From NCBI RefSeq assembly GCF_001039355.2, contig NW_019775638.1:72189-136188 (forward strand): a stretch of 64,000 bases of DNA, in the 5' to 3' direction. The notes beneath the pieces are model-generated. The model did no database searches, was not told the DNA's origin, and saw only the letters and a program-made list of their open reading frames with translations. Position 1 is the stretch's first letter; every line of letters begins with the position of its first letter. The translations under genes were made by a program, and so were the position numbers. Source of the stretch: Lingula anatina (lineage: Eukaryota > Brachiopoda > Lingulata > Lingulida > Lingulidae). This document shows positions 1 to 12,288 of this stretch, piece after piece.

Positions 1-1407
1 AGGATGGTTGGTTAAACCGTAAGCCCTTCATAACTGTATTTTACTACGATATAAACTATGAGCTATAAGTAGGTGCAGCTGTTTGGTAATTTGCTATAAT
101 TCGAGCTAACACGTTAATAATAGTACATGTATAACAACAGTCTTAATGGATTTCAACCAGATCTACTGCACTTGAACAGCTGTCAGTTCTTCGCTAATAT
201 AAATAATTTTTTACATAAAAGAAACGAGGAAAAACATATTAAGGTATTTCTCCTTCTGTTCAATTTAGATGTCCCAAATACGATACTACTGGTTTCCCGC
301 CACAGTGCTCAATGCAACCAGATCCAAACGACTCTTGCTGCAGGAAGCCAGTATGCAACTTGGGAGGAAGCACTGGAACCGGAAGTGGCACTGGGACCTA
401 CCCAGGTATTTTCAAATGAGACGCACCTTTTTCTGGATTTCTTCATAGACTTCTATGTTCTGTGTCTAGATTGTAGTGAAAACAATACTGGGAATTTATA
501 ATCATTATTTTTCGTTGGTATTTGCTTTATAATAAAGCATATTTTTTAAAATTCCTTATCAGCATCCGGCTGTCTCTATAATGGCAAGACATACAAACAG
601 GGAGAAAAGTGGAAAGATGGATGCAAGTACAGTTGCACCTGCACGAATGGGGCTACAGGCCTATACACGTGTAGTGCCATGTAAGGCAAAGTTGTTTTCA
701 TCAGTGTTATACAGCATTTGACAAAATCGCATTGTCGTCTCCTGTTAAAATGTATGAATGATGAAAATTCGTTCTCTACTTATTTGAAGGCAAACTTAAA
801 CATTTCTGGTAATAACTTTTCCGAGTGCACTACCTACAACAATGTTGGACCACGTAAAAGTATAGATCTTAATTGGCGAAAAGTTAAAGTCAATAATTAT
901 TAATAGAGAATGAAGATTGTTTTTTTGTGGGAACTGTGGGGTAATATTATATTTTGGGATTCAAGCATACTGGAAATCATAAGCCACGTATCGGTTTGCG
1001 AAAGAACCAAATGCCTTCCCTACATACACATTTGTACGATAGCGGTGATGGAATCTTTTTTTTACTTGTGGAGTACAATAGTTTGTTTCAAATGCGAAAG
1101 AGACTAAAAACAGACAAAAATTAAACCTGTGGACCGTGAACGCTTTTAGGTATGGTTTGACTCTTAAGGTAAAAATGTTGAGATTTCAAGGAAATAATTA
1201 TTTTTCTAAGTAAAGGACTTGCGCTCATTTTGTGTATCTTTCAAAGCATAATTTATATCTTTCTCTCTCTACAGGTGCCTCAACTGGCAGTTACCAGAGG
1301 TTTGTTCCCTCCAGCCACGTCCAGGGAAATGTTGTCCTAAACCTTCGTGCCCACCTAACTATAGTATTAACTACCCACCAGGGATGTCCGAGAGCACCTT
1401 GCCATAG
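1..1407 (+). CDS. Gene A, 3' part: secreted VWC-domain protein (partial)
   Basis: Three exons are visible: 269-405, 563-680 and 1275-1407 (stop TAG 1405-1407). All have GT-AG borders and compatible phases. The first encodes the C-terminal half of a VWC domain (cysteine pair in NDSCCRKPVC) plus a short Gly/Thr tail. The second is a VWC N-terminal half (GCLYNGKTYKQGEKW, then CKYSCTC), and the third is its C-terminal half (PRPGKCCPKPSCPP) with the family C-terminus. Bases 1-268 match the gene B intron at about 19290-19624, so the signal peptide and upstream modules lie left of the window. The first exon ends abruptly inside the linker that is long in gene B: coding sequence is fused to former intron sequence, which now supplies the donor. 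The frame is kept, so the gene may work. VWC domains are extracellular and disulfide-rich and often bind growth factors or matrix; the actual role is unknown. Confidence 0.8.
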
Positions 1408-1964
1408 ACACCTGTATGTCCACGTGATACCTACTTGATGCAGCTGCTTGCACTTGTAGAACAGACACAGAGAAAAGATGCTTGAAAATAGTTGAGAATA
1501 TTTCTCCATGCTCATTTACGAGACTTGTTAATCAATTGATAGTATTGCTCAAGATTGCAATAATCTCGTCGATTTGTTTGTGCTTGTGATGATTTGAAAT
1601 AAACAGGTGAGAGTTTATTATGCAGTTTTACAAATCTTTCAGCAACACGCAAGAAAAAAGCCCTCCTCTATCGTGCAGACCCCTACATTCAAATTTGCAC
1701 GGTAGCGGTGATGGAATCTTTTTTACTTGTGGAATTCAATAGTTTGTTTCAAATGCGAAAGAGACTAAAACAGACAAAAATTAAACCTGTGGGTCTTGAA
1801 CGCCTTTATGTAAGGTTTGGCTCATAAAATAAAAATGTCGAGATTTTAAGGAAATAATTATTTTTCTAAGTAAAGGGCTTGCGCTCATTTTGTGTATCTT
1901 TCAAACCATAACTTATTTTCGATCTATAGTAGATCCTTGTTTGAGCACTAACAAAATATCTCTC
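1408..1964. repeat. 3' flank of gene A with an internal partial duplication
   Basis: No gene is seen besides the 3' UTR. Bases about 1684-1920 repeat the intron sequence at about 1026-1259 of the same gene (shared GGTAGCGGTGATGGAATC and a long following stretch), in direct orientation. This places a copy of the last intron after the last exon. The copy ends before the terminal exon, so it adds no coding sequence. Confidence 0.7.
1598..1603 (+). terminator. Polyadenylation signal of gene A
   Basis: AATAAA about 190 bases after the gene A stop. The same hexamer lies at the matching place after genes B (21526) and E (33143). Confidence 0.6.
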
Positions 1965-1965
1965 G

Positions 1966-2187
1966 TGAAAAAGGCAAATTCTTTCCGGCAGATGTCGTAA
2001 AAGTCCACTCTTTAGTCGTGTCTTTGGCACCTATCCAGAAATGACTGCCTGGGTACTTTTGAGCATGCAGGTACATGTAGTCATTTTCCGATTGGTTTTC
2101 AATAACCACCAAGCTTGCACCCACAGACGCACACGCACAGTTTTTGTCTGCTTCCGACCACGAGACTGCTTCGTCAACGTAGAGGTA
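1966..2187 (-). CDS. C-type lectin-like domain exon (fragment)
   Basis: Read on the minus strand from an acceptor at 2188-2189, this exon encodes the N-terminal half of a C-type lectin fold: SWSEADKNC, then ASLVVIENQSEND, then FWIGAKDTTKEWTFT. These are the conserved alpha-1 cysteine, the A-x-LV-x-IE block and the WIG core of the family. The frame stops near 1935 with no recognisable lectin C-terminal exon downstream, so the C-terminal half (sugar-binding EPN/QPD and WND loops) is missing here. It lies downstream of the stop of the lectin exons at 2337-2954, so it is a separate copy, either a relic or part of a gene whose last exon lies elsewhere. Confidence 0.65.
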
Positions 2188-2336
2188 CTGGCTATTCTAA
2201 TTGATCGTCCATTGCACTGGAAGCAAGAAAAAATGCAGTATTATCGAGAGCTTTGTCTGTGATGAAAAGCCGGTACTCATGATACTAAATTTCACACCAG
2301 ATTAAGATGTAATAAAAACGAATTGTTATATTAAAA

Positions 2337-2954
2337 TCAAGAAAGCGAAACCAGACCTTTAAGTTTGCGAATGAACTCACGTTTTCTCTTGCAAACGAAC
2401 CATTGTGCCGAGCTACAATCCCTGTCATTCCAGCTCCCACTTTGTTGGATCTCTGCGCAGTCTTCGTTGTTGCCTAGGTCATTTGGTCCAGAACCACCCC
2501 AACCTGAAGTAGAAATAAAATAAAATAATGTACTAGTATTCACCTTTAATGGCAATGAAGTTTGAAAATGTTGTTCTTGCAGCATAAAGGGGGGATGCAT
2601 TATACCAGAAGACAGGTGCACTTTCAATGAAAGCATAAATGTTCCTGTACCAAGCTCTTTTATTTCTGTCAGTAAATTCCTCTCTATAAATGGCAATCGT
2701 ATAAGCTACATCAATCGTTGATATTCGAAGAAACCAGGGAAATATTGTAGACGAGATGCATGTTTTCTATACTAGAACGCAATTTTATCAAAGTAGCCTA
2801 CCTGTGAAAGCAACTGAGTTGCCTTTGACAATCATCCAAGTACCCTCAGCCCTTATGCCGTTGATCCCTATCCAAATATTGTTCACGGCCTTATTTTCGA
2901 TGGACACGATGAAATCGTTGTCGCCTTGGTTCTCAACAATGGCGAGGTCGCCAC
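2337..2954 (-). CDS. C-type lectin-like protein, two 3' exons
   Basis: Minus-strand exons 2954-2802 and 2503-2337 join in phase 1 across a short GT-AG intron. The first encodes GGDLAIVENQGDND and IWIGINGIRAEGTW. The second encodes GWGGSGPNDLGNNEDCAEI, the SWNDRDC loop, AQWFVCKRK and a basic tail ending at TGA. This is the second half of a CTLD with conserved cysteines and the WND motif. The usual EPN or QPD calcium/sugar triad reads GPN. The signal peptide and first cysteine exons are not found to the right; the flank 2955-3060 is a low-complexity GACTCCC-rich stretch. Perlucin-like or mucosal lectins are the nearest family guess. It could be the 3' end of a working gene or a truncated duplicate. 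Confidence 0.7.
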
Positions 2955-3246
2955 CTGCTTACCAGTGTACATAAAAATTTGACTCCCCCAAAATGTGACT
3001 CCCTGGCCAAATTTTCATAATGAAAATGTGACTCCCCGAAGAAATTTTGACTCCCCCACAAAACTTTGTAAATCCTAATTTATTTCATTATATGACTTTT
3101 ATATTGAAGTATGCATAATGGAGAAAGATAATTGCCCCCACGCTCTGTCTTTTTGATCACGAAGTCGACGTACTTGGTGTAATTACCAGTCACGCCTCTA
3201 TTGGCAGAAAGAAAGAGATGATAAAAAGTTTGCCTTTTCAGTTAAT

Positions 3247-3397
3247 GTCACACCAGATTAAGATATAATAAAAACGAAATGTTAGATTAATATCAAGAAA
3301 GCTGAACCAGACCTTTAAGTTTGCGAATGAACTCACGTTTTCTCTTGCACACGAACCATTGTGCCGAGCTACAATCCCTTTCATTCTAACTCCTACT
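3247..3397 (-). pseudogene. Duplicated fragment of the lectin terminal exon
   Basis: This stretch matches about 2291-2440 with few changes (shared AAGTTTGCGAATGAACTCACG). It covers the lectin 3' UTR and the last ~35 codons, then homology stops abruptly inside the WND loop region. It lacks a splice acceptor and the rest of the domain. Confidence 0.75.
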
Positions 3398-4998
3398 GGG
3401 GTAGGTGGGCAGGCCCACTAGGATAGGCCAGTCATTGGATACGTCAAGTAAACATGTACACCAACGAGACTTTTAAGTTAAAACTCCTATCATGTCGGCT
3501 TTCCGTAAGTGATCGTGCAGAGGGTATCAACGTTGTCATACGCTAATGACGACGATGGTGGTCTAAGGGTGTCCTTGATTGCAAAGGAGTGCGCGTTCAC
3601 ATTTGTACTGACATATCCAGGATTTTGCAAAAGGAAGGGGTATACCGAGTAAATGGTGACATGCATAAAAATAAACATATGCCCATCGAAGCGGTAGACA
3701 AGGGCATTGTTGCATGAATATCCAGGGCATAAAGATGGGGACGGTTTTGAGTTTGACTCTTTTCTTTCGAAGTAATCTTCTTTTCTTTTATTTATTTGCT
3801 AATTTATTTATTTTGGGGGGAGGGGAAAGGTAGGAAAGACAGTAGAGCCGGCCACCTGGGAAATATTTCAAGCTAAGGATGGGGAGATATCTATATGAAG
3901 CCCTTTTTCAAACTCTTCTAATAGTACATTTGCTCGTCGGAAAATCAGCCGAGGGACCCTTTATGACTCCTTATTAACCGAAGTAAAAGTATAAGTAAAG
4001 GACAAACACAAATATGGTGTTCGAAATTTGGCCGCTTGCATTGAAAGGTTCCTCTAGTAATGGGTTCTGGTAGAGAGAAAGAGAGACATTTCCCCCGCTT
4101 TACCCGTTTGACTTCACTAGACAGTCCCTATTGTCTAGACAGTCCCTAGGTATTGTCTTTCTTGTTATAAAACGGACACAATAAATGTCTTGTAATTGGA
4201 CTGTCACTGATTTATCTTGGATCAAAACAGACTCAAATTAGGGGCATTTATCCGTATATCCTTTTGGTAAAAAAAGCCCATTTTTATGGTTAAATGCGTA
4301 TTTATTATGGGACATATACCGAGAAGGGTGAACACAGTCCGTGTAGTTAACTGCTGAAAAAGCGGCCAATGACGCAACTGCTTATGTGACTTTATGCACA
4401 TCAGGATTAGCTAGCAAAACGGAAGATCTGCAGCTTACTCCTTGAATAATTTCATTGTAATGAACCTTTTCATACATATGGAATGAATGTCCTAAACTAA
4501 TATAATTTTAGTACGCTTAATTCAAGCGTGGGCTCGAATTAGGGCATTACGTTTTTGACTAACTGAACGGATAACGCAATTTAAAGATTCCACGGTTCAT
4601 GTCAGATTTACATAAGGTGCAAAAAAAAAAGTCCACATAACTGTAGCTACATATTGTAAGTGAAGTCTTCAACTCCTAACTCTCCGAAATCACGTCTGCC
4701 CTCTGCTCCGTCTCTCCTAGTCCCCTCCTCTACTCTCTCTTCCTCTCTCTCCTATTCACTCCCCCAAGGTATCAATTCTCATCGCTTGTATACTAATTTC
4801 TTATCTCACGTGGATCCAAACTTTAATTGCTTATAATTGTATAATTAATTTCTTTTCCTCGGCGTTAAACAAATAGGTTGCAACATTACTCGAGAACTAT
4901 TGGACCACAACACGTTACGTCATATGACCTCATGAGATATCTTTTTGGTCTTTATGTCGGACACGACATCATATCATTTTGGTTAGTACCTTTAAAGT
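3398..4998. other. Intergenic DNA, no gene seen
   Basis: Read on both strands, I see no exon, RNA gene or complete mobile element. There is a short GA-rich patch near 4074 and a CT-rich patch at about 4716-4755. The right end presumably holds the promoter of the VWA gene, but no clear TATA box is visible. Confidence 0.5.
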
Positions 4999-7900
4999 AT
5001 GATGACTTCATACATTCGCACGTGCTTTATAGCCGCCTTAGTTTCGGTCCTTTCACTGCTCCATGCAGCGTCTGGTGATGACTCTCAACTGCGTCTAGAA
5101 CTATCTGATCTGCTAGCCCGCAATGCGCTGGCGATGGACAGATTGAGGGCAGAGTGTAAAGGATATGAAAATTTCGGGGCCCCCTTTGCTCCTACATCTA
5201 ATGTGGTTGTTGGCAGACGACAGACCACCGGCGTGGATATACAGTTGTTAGTGGATATTGGGTATCAGAAGGCAGTGAACGAACACCTGCTAAAGGTAGG
5301 CCCTATGCCTAATGCTTCCAGTTTTCATTGAATTCATTACATGATTAATATCAATACATTTGTAATACTGAAAACAAATAAGCGTTTAGGTCCCAACTTT
5401 ATCGGCAGCCTGCTTACATTTTCGTTTAGATGTCATCTACTGGTAGATTTCTTCACAACTGTTAATATTTTTTCAGTGTAAGTATTGACATATCAAATGA
5501 AACCGTTTTCCCGTAGTAGATCTGTTGTTGACTGAGGATCGAAATAGCACACGTAATATGTTAAGCGTAGAGTATTCTATAAGGTAGAGAAATACTGCTG
5601 AAGGTTTCTCAGTATTATTATGTAGAGATGCAATGGAACTATTATCATTTCTAATGGAGTAAACAGTACACATATTTAAGCGTTTTTTTAAGTTAATAAT
5701 ACTTCGATGAGACCAATGTTAATAAAAAACACAATATGAACGAAGTAAACTAGAGATATAATAGAAATGATACTAACTTTAGGTAATTTAGGTACTGAGT
5801 CCTAAACGTCTATACTTCATTCACGATAGCTTTATGGCAACTGTACTAGACATACTACGACCCCAAAACCATCTACTACTACAACAGTGATTACGACAAC
5901 AACAACATCATCAACGCCGTCTACGACAACTGCTCATCCAGTGGAATCCTGTATGGACAAGACAGATTGCTCTAGATACACAAATGATATCTGCATCCAG
6001 TTTTTAAAGTGGAGCGCAGATTACTGCAAATTCTTCTGTGGATTTTGCGGTAGGTTTTGAATAGATGGATAGTATTTCAACAAAGATATAATTTCTCAAA
6101 TGCTTTAAAATTATTAAATGCATACCAAAAAGGCATAAGAAAAATAATAATACTGAGAAATAAAAATAGAGTCTTGGAATTTCAGTTTAAAATTTTTTCT
6201 CCGTAGTCATAAATATAATATCATTCTATAGCCGATCACGGATTGACCATCTAGAAACCGTTTCTTGAGTTTTAATTTTCTAAGTTTTGATAATATTTTG
6301 GTTCTTTTCAGGTTGTTCAACGTTGGTGGCTGATGTTGCCTTTATATTAGATGCTTCAGGAAGCGTCGGCAGTGCCAATTTTAATAAAATGAAGGATTTC
6401 GTTCGGAATTTTGTCAGTTCGTTTAATATCGGCAACCAGCATGTTCAGATAGCCTTAATTCAATACAGCAGCAGATCCACCATCGAGTCCTATTTCAGCA
6501 ATGCGTCTTCAAAGGCAGAAGTATATCGAACCATAGACCAGATACAGTACATTTCTGGAGGCACCAATACTGGTGAAGCCATCAGAGATATGTGGCAGAA
6601 TCTGTTCAGTGCCAAAAATGGCGCGCGCCTTGGGGCCATCAAGATCGGCATTGTTATCACTGATGGGCAATCCAGCGACATGTCTCTTACCACAAACGAG
6701 GCCAAGAATGCTAGAGATAGGGGTATCAACATGTTTGCTATTGGAGTGGGAGTAAATATCAAGGTATTGTCTTGTTGTATCAAACCTCGTTTGTTCTGGC
6801 CCTGCATGTGTCATTAAAATTATCTGGTCAAAAATAGTTATTTGCATGAATTAAGACTTAAATTGCCTAAGCTTAACAAAACAAAATAAAAATGAAAACA
6901 AATAGTGAACAGAGTTAAAGAAATACCGAATACAGCCGTTAATCTACTAACCAGATATTACAAAAAGGGATAAATGCAGCAATGAGTAGGCCAAACTATT
7001 TGAGATGTTTTTTTTTCCAGACAACGGAATTAAATAGTATAGCGTCTGACCCTGATAATCGACACGTATTCTCAGTATCAAGCTTCGCAGATTTTGCCTC
7101 CATACAAGCGGATTTTACATCGGGCATATGCAAAGGTATTGTCTTTAACACCAACAGGTGATAAACGTGCTTTATTATCCAATCTTTGTGGAGTTACTTG
7201 CGTTGAAATGATTTTGTCAAAAAGGCGTAATTTGTATTAGTTTATGAATCTTGTTGACGTCCAGTTAAGGTAATTATCATGCACAATATACAAATAAATA
7301 AGTTTTCCTCATATTGTAGGTTGTGCAATGTTAGTGGCTGATGTTGCCTTTGTATTAGATGCATCAGGTAGCGTCGGCAGTGCCAATTTTAATAAAATGA
7401 AGGACTTCGTTCGGAATTTTGTGAGTTCGTTCATTATTACCAACCAGCATGTTCAGATAGGCCTTATGCAGTTCAGCAGCAGATCCACCATCGAGTCCTA
7501 TTTCAGCGATACTTCAACGAAAGAAGAAGTTTATCGAGCCATAGACCAGATACAGTACCTTTCTGGAGGCACCAATACTGGTGTCGCCATCAGAGATATG
7601 TGGCAGAATCTGTTCAACGACAAAAATGGCGCTCGCCTTGGGGCCATCAAGATCGGAATTGTCGTCACTGATGGACAATCCAACAACATGTTGCTAACTA
7701 CAGCAGAGGCAAAGAATGCCAGAGACCAGGGTATTACCATGTTTTCGATTGGCATTGGAAATGGAATTAAGGTACGTCTTTGTTGGAACAACGCATTGTT
7801 CTCGTTCGCAATGTGATAATTGAATTTTCTGTGGTAAATGAAGAAAAGAATTCCGATTGAATTACCGTCACAAAATAAATTAAACTAGGTATAATACATT

Positions 7901-8078
7901 TGATAAATCAACCCAGATTAGAGATGAAATAACAACCAAAGAGTATTTTTGTTTCCAGGTGACGGAATTACAGAGTATTGCATCTGATCCTGATAGCCGA
8001 CACGTGTTTGTAATAGCAAGCTTTGCAGATTTTGCCTCCATACAGGCAGAATTTGCACGTGTCATTTGCAAAGGTTAA
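4999..8078 (+). CDS. Secreted ShKT + double VWA domain protein
   Basis: A complete six-exon model: 4999-5295, 5830-6049, 6312-6763, 7021-7135, 7320-7771 and 7959-8078 (stop TAA), giving 551 residues with every junction in phase. Residues 1-25 form a signal peptide. Residues 100-137 are a Thr/Pro-rich, mucin-like linker with runs of TTTT. Residues 140-172 form a ShKT six-cysteine module. VWA1 spans about 173-361 and VWA2 about 362-551. Both VWA domains keep the full metal site: DASGS (D186 and D375), the T in SGGTNTG, and the D in TDGQS. Each is bounded by a Cys at its start and end, fitting a closing disulfide. The paired VWA exons are both 452 bases and nearly identical, so one arose by exon duplication. 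Such proteins bind collagen or matrix partners outside the cell. A role in shell or mucus matrix is inferred. Confidence 0.87.
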
Positions 8079-10684
8079 TGCCGACAGACGATAAGCATGG
8101 TCACAATGAAAGTTCGAGGACTTTTTGGTTGCGTTTAGATGACTTATGGAAAAGTATGACTAAGTGCCTGATAAATAAGTTTAATGAGATTGTTTGACAT
8201 CCAGTAAGGTCAATAAAAATCTGCATGGTATATAATCGTCATTTTCTTCATAACCCTCCGATGTAAATTAAAATAAGAAAACTTAAATATATGACCGGTT
8301 GATATTTTAGTGGTTGTATTGTTCAAGGGACAATACACATGTTCAAGATTTTAAAGATGCATACAAAGCCAACCAAATGCCAGCATATAGTTTCAAGTAT
8401 AGTATAACTAAGAGAATTGCCTAAAGGCATTGTATAATTTTACCGGAAAATGATGTTTGAAGGGATTTTTCTGCTAGCATTCTATGCTGTATGTCAATGG
8501 GCAGAAAAGTAGGTCACGAAAGTAGTTACATTTTTGACCAAAATTTTTAAGAAAGGAGCAGTCTAAAGCTCTTTTAAGGCTGATCGAGTGATCTTTTCAG
8601 ATTATCCCTTCCCATTTCGAATTTAGAAGAAGTGTTTTTTAGTTGTTTATTCGAATCCACACTCCACCGATGCTCGGTTCGTATGTACCTTTAAAGGCTT
8701 AGTCCGCAAATCACCAACTGTGCCTGTATACAATGGTGAATCGGGGTTCCCCCTTCCTTGCCTTCGATCACCTCTCAAAGTGAAAGTCGATCAAGACAAA
8801 TCAAAATCAAACATTGTACCATCCCTGCTCCCTACATGTCATGGTAAACCTATTTTCTTTTAATTAATGACTATGGTGATATTGATAATTTACTTTGGAA
8901 CCAAATGCAATAATTTTGCAATAGCACTTATTATTAGTTACTCCAATTGCTTGAAACCACGGGCAATCTTATTGATAATTTGTCTTGTACTGTTTTATAT
9001 TGGGGAACGAAGGGAGGTAATTATTTTATCCCCACCCTTGGGAGATCCTTGGATCTTTTGACTGAATATGATAAAGCACGTGCTCTCCCCTATACACCGA
9101 GGATGACAACATCTGGGCAAGAAGGTGGGGTCAAGTACAAGTGTTTATCAAGGTGGCAATGTAAGACTAATAAAACGTACAGGACACTACTGGTGTGTCC
9201 CTTTTGCAGAGCATATGGCCTAAAAGCTGATATCACTGATACACCTTGTACACTCAAGACGCACGTGTCACCTTCCCATGAGGTATTTCAATGTGCACAT
9301 GGCACAACTCAGGCATGGGGTGGGGTGTCGTTATTCAAATTTAACACATTTTAGTCTACATGTACGTCTATTTACACATACTTGGTACACGCAACTACTA
9401 AATTCCACAACCGATTCAGTGATATATTAAATTTGTCGAGTTTGCAATTGTTGTACATCATTCTAGGATCTCGTAGGGATTGTCGAAAAACTCTTCTACA
9501 TTGTACCTGTACACTCTTAACGGGCTGACTGGGCATTAACCCCGTTGACTCACCTGTCCGTTTTCTTAACTGAGCGGTCGAGAAGAAGCGTTAAGAAACT
9601 GTGTTTACGCGTTTGAAAATATTCCAATGCCATATTTTTATACTGAATAGCTTCTTATCTTTCTCAATTCAGACCTTAAAAACGATAAAAATTTCTTTAA
9701 TAAAAGTGAACTCGAAACGTGTCTGAAGCTAATATTTCTGACCTTAAAATTTGGCAAGGTCCAAGTCTTTACGCGATAAATTAAAATCGGCTGCATTATG
9801 CACGATACCAGGCCTAACCTCGAGGCCGCCATTCCCGATTCTGCGCATTACTTGTGAAATTTCAGGAGAACGGATGGCACTCCAAATGCCTGGTGTAACA
9901 TTTAATATTATTATTATTTTTGAAAATGACTTAAGAACACTGTAGGCGTTTGCCAAAAATCCGTATTTACTTCCTTACATACATGTACATACTTTGAGAT
10001 AACAGGTAAATCTCCAGTGCTCAGTGACTTAATTAAATAACATTTACACTTCACCTTACGGACGACGCCATAATTCCGGTTTGGGGGTAAAAATGGAAAA
10101 ATCTATTTCTCAAATTTTTCCTTCACCTTAGCACTCACGAACACCGTTTGAACGACAATTTAATAACATCATCAAAACCCTGCCATCGATTTTTCTTAAA
10201 AGCCTTAGTTCAGACATTTATCGTTGATAAAGCAAAAAAAATACCTTGTTTAATGAAAAACTGTTATTATAGGGGCTCATAACTCAATAATAAAATAACA
10301 AAATGACGGCAAGGAGATGCAGCCCTTACACTTGTTGTCAACTATGCTAATTTCTGTGATAAAATCTCGTCCAGGGATGAAGTTACATGTACGTCCCATG
10401 GCGATTGTTATCTCTCCTCTAAATAGAAATGTGTTAAATGTGCCGATAAAAGCTTAGAGTTGCCTATCCTCAAACATAGAAACGAGATACATAAACGCTG
10501 ATATTTTATACTTTTGAGGAGATTCTTTATAGTTTTAAATCAGCACAAAGGTAGATGCATAATTGAATAATTAGATGCAGAAAAAATGTATTTCAAGCAT
10601 CCGGATGATAATAAACCCTTACAATATAAAAATTTCCCGGTATTTTTCAAGAGATTGGCAACGTAATAACTTGGCCTATTGAAA
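8079..10684. other. Intergenic DNA, no supported gene
   Basis: One open frame at 8947-9354 (135 codons, Cys-rich in its second half) has no start context, splice context or family I recognise, so I do not call it. Parts of 9400-9600 resemble 11440-11600 (shared AATTCCACAAC block followed by a diverged stretch), suggesting an old duplication around the VWA relic. Confidence 0.45.
8212..8217 (+). terminator. Possible polyadenylation signal of the VWA gene
   Basis: AATAAA about 135 bases after the VWA gene stop; placement is reasonable but the sequence is AT-rich. Confidence 0.45.
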
Positions 10685-10983
10685 CACAGCGGCAAATCCA
10701 CCATTGAGCTCAATTTCAACAACTTGTCCACGAAATCAGAAGTTTATTGAGTCATAGACCAGGTTCAGTACCGTCCTGGAAGCAATTATACCAGTGGCGC
10801 CATCAGAGATATGTGGCAGAATCTATTCACTGGCAGGAAGGGCGCGCGCCCTGGGGCCATTTAAATTGGTACTGTCGTCACTGTTGGAGTATCAATATAC
10901 CTGTCGCTCACCACAAAAGAAGCCCAGAATGCTAGAGATTGCGGATATTGCCATGTTTGCAATCGGCATAAGAAGAAATATTT
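10685..10983 (+). pseudogene. Decayed VWA exon
   Basis: Homologous to the second half of the two VWA exons at 6312 and 7320: it shares the CACCATTGAG region, GCCATCAGAGATATGTGGCAGAATCT and the GGGGCCAT block. The reading frame is broken by in-frame stops (for example the TGA after GAAGTTTAT) and indels, and the metal-site TDGQS codons are altered. The first half with DxSxS is not found upstream. It shows the VWA exon was once present in at least three copies here. Confidence 0.85.
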
Positions 10984-12241
10984 AGGTGTGTTTTAATATG
11001 ACCAATGCATTGGTCTTGTTCATGATGTTCAATTTGTATGACTTCAGACTTTATTGCCGTCATAAAAATAATGAATAAAAATATAAATTAGACTCAACAA
11101 AAATATATATGATTAAAACTGAATTTATTGATAGTTTTGTGAACTATACTAGCCAAAAAAGTTTTTGTTTTGACAACAGTGCTTCAAAATGCCCAAATAT
11201 GCACATATTATTGTGATCTCCGTATACAGTGGCAGAATTTTGGAAGCAGTCTCCTCGAATCGCTGGATATTTTTTTGTAATATTCAAATAAGATGACAGT
11301 AAATCCCAACCCCACTAGTAAAAGATGGCAGTAAAAAAAATCTCAAAAGTCTTGAATTGAAGTTATAAAATAATGATAATAAATCCAATATGTACCTGTA
11401 GACTACGCGCCGAGAAGAACTGTGAATGGGCCAATACACATAACCTCTGAATTCCACAACTGATCTATTGAATGCATCAATTTCGATCAACGCAATAGCT
11501 TTATAAAATACTAGTATGGCGTAAAATTTTAGACACTCTGAGACAGATTGGGAGATGAATCCGATTGACACGCTTGTCCGTTATCTTTGCCGAAACGTCT
11601 CATCTAAGCATATTTCGGAACTTTTCCACATTTTATAAGAGTAACCCAGGGAATGATATAGTTTGTTTACCACCATTTAGATTTTTGTAATATTTGTTTT
11701 CAATCGCAGCATTTTAACATTAAATAAAGTGTTATATTTACAAAGAAACGGACGTCTTGTCAACATATTACATTTAATAGACAGACGTAGGAGTAATTGG
11801 GTCTTAAGGAGTGAAATATACATTGCTTTTGTGCGTTTGTCACTGGGTCACTGGAAATGCAATATATATGTAGGCGGTGTCCTTTGATCAAATTTAAGCC
11901 TTACCTCACAACGTCCCATTAACACTGGCAGTCTGTTTCTTCAAAGAAGGTTAGTACCACTTTCCCAATTAATTAATTTCAGACTAAATCTTTAAAACTT
12001 GATATTATTCCCTACATTTACCGAGTATTGTATCCAGTTCTAAGACAAAAGTGCCGAAAATAGAATACTGTCTCTTCAAGTTTGTTGTTTTATATATATA
12101 TCTATACTTGTCAATTTATTTTCAATTTTCCCTCTGATAATTCCCTTGACATGACACCTGTTTCCGCCGAGTACGACCAAACAGATAATCTCAGCAGCGT
12201 GTGTGCAGTGGACGACATTTGACCCCAGGATAGATACCCTG
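10984..12241. other. Intergenic DNA upstream of gene B
   Basis: No exon or element is recognised. The last ~100 bases hold the likely gene B promoter. Confidence 0.45.
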
Positions 12242-12247
12242 TATATA
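12242..12247 (+). promoter_or_regulatory. TATA box of gene B
   Basis: TATATA lies 42 bases before the gene B start codon, in the context CTGTATATAGAACG. This leaves a very short 5' UTR. No Inr or upstream motif was assigned. Confidence 0.5.
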
Positions 12248-12288
12248 GAACGCAGAATGATTCCTTTGATCTCAATTAGCGCACCAAA

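Noticed and set aside
1232-1438. Plus-strand frame across the gene A terminal exon
   Set aside because: Wrong frame; the spliced frame gives the conserved cysteines and the shared stop.
1291-1515. Minus-strand open frame, also at 21173-21412 and 32792-33016
   Set aside because: Antisense shadow of the conserved VWC terminal exon and its 3' UTR; repeated only because the exon is duplicated.
6490-6847. Minus-strand frames opposite the VWA exons (also 7531-7791)
   Set aside because: Shadows of the VWA coding strand with no domain or splice support.
8947-9354. 135-codon Cys-containing frame
   Set aside because: No family recognised, no paralogue, no clear splice context; a possible lost element fragment but unsupported.
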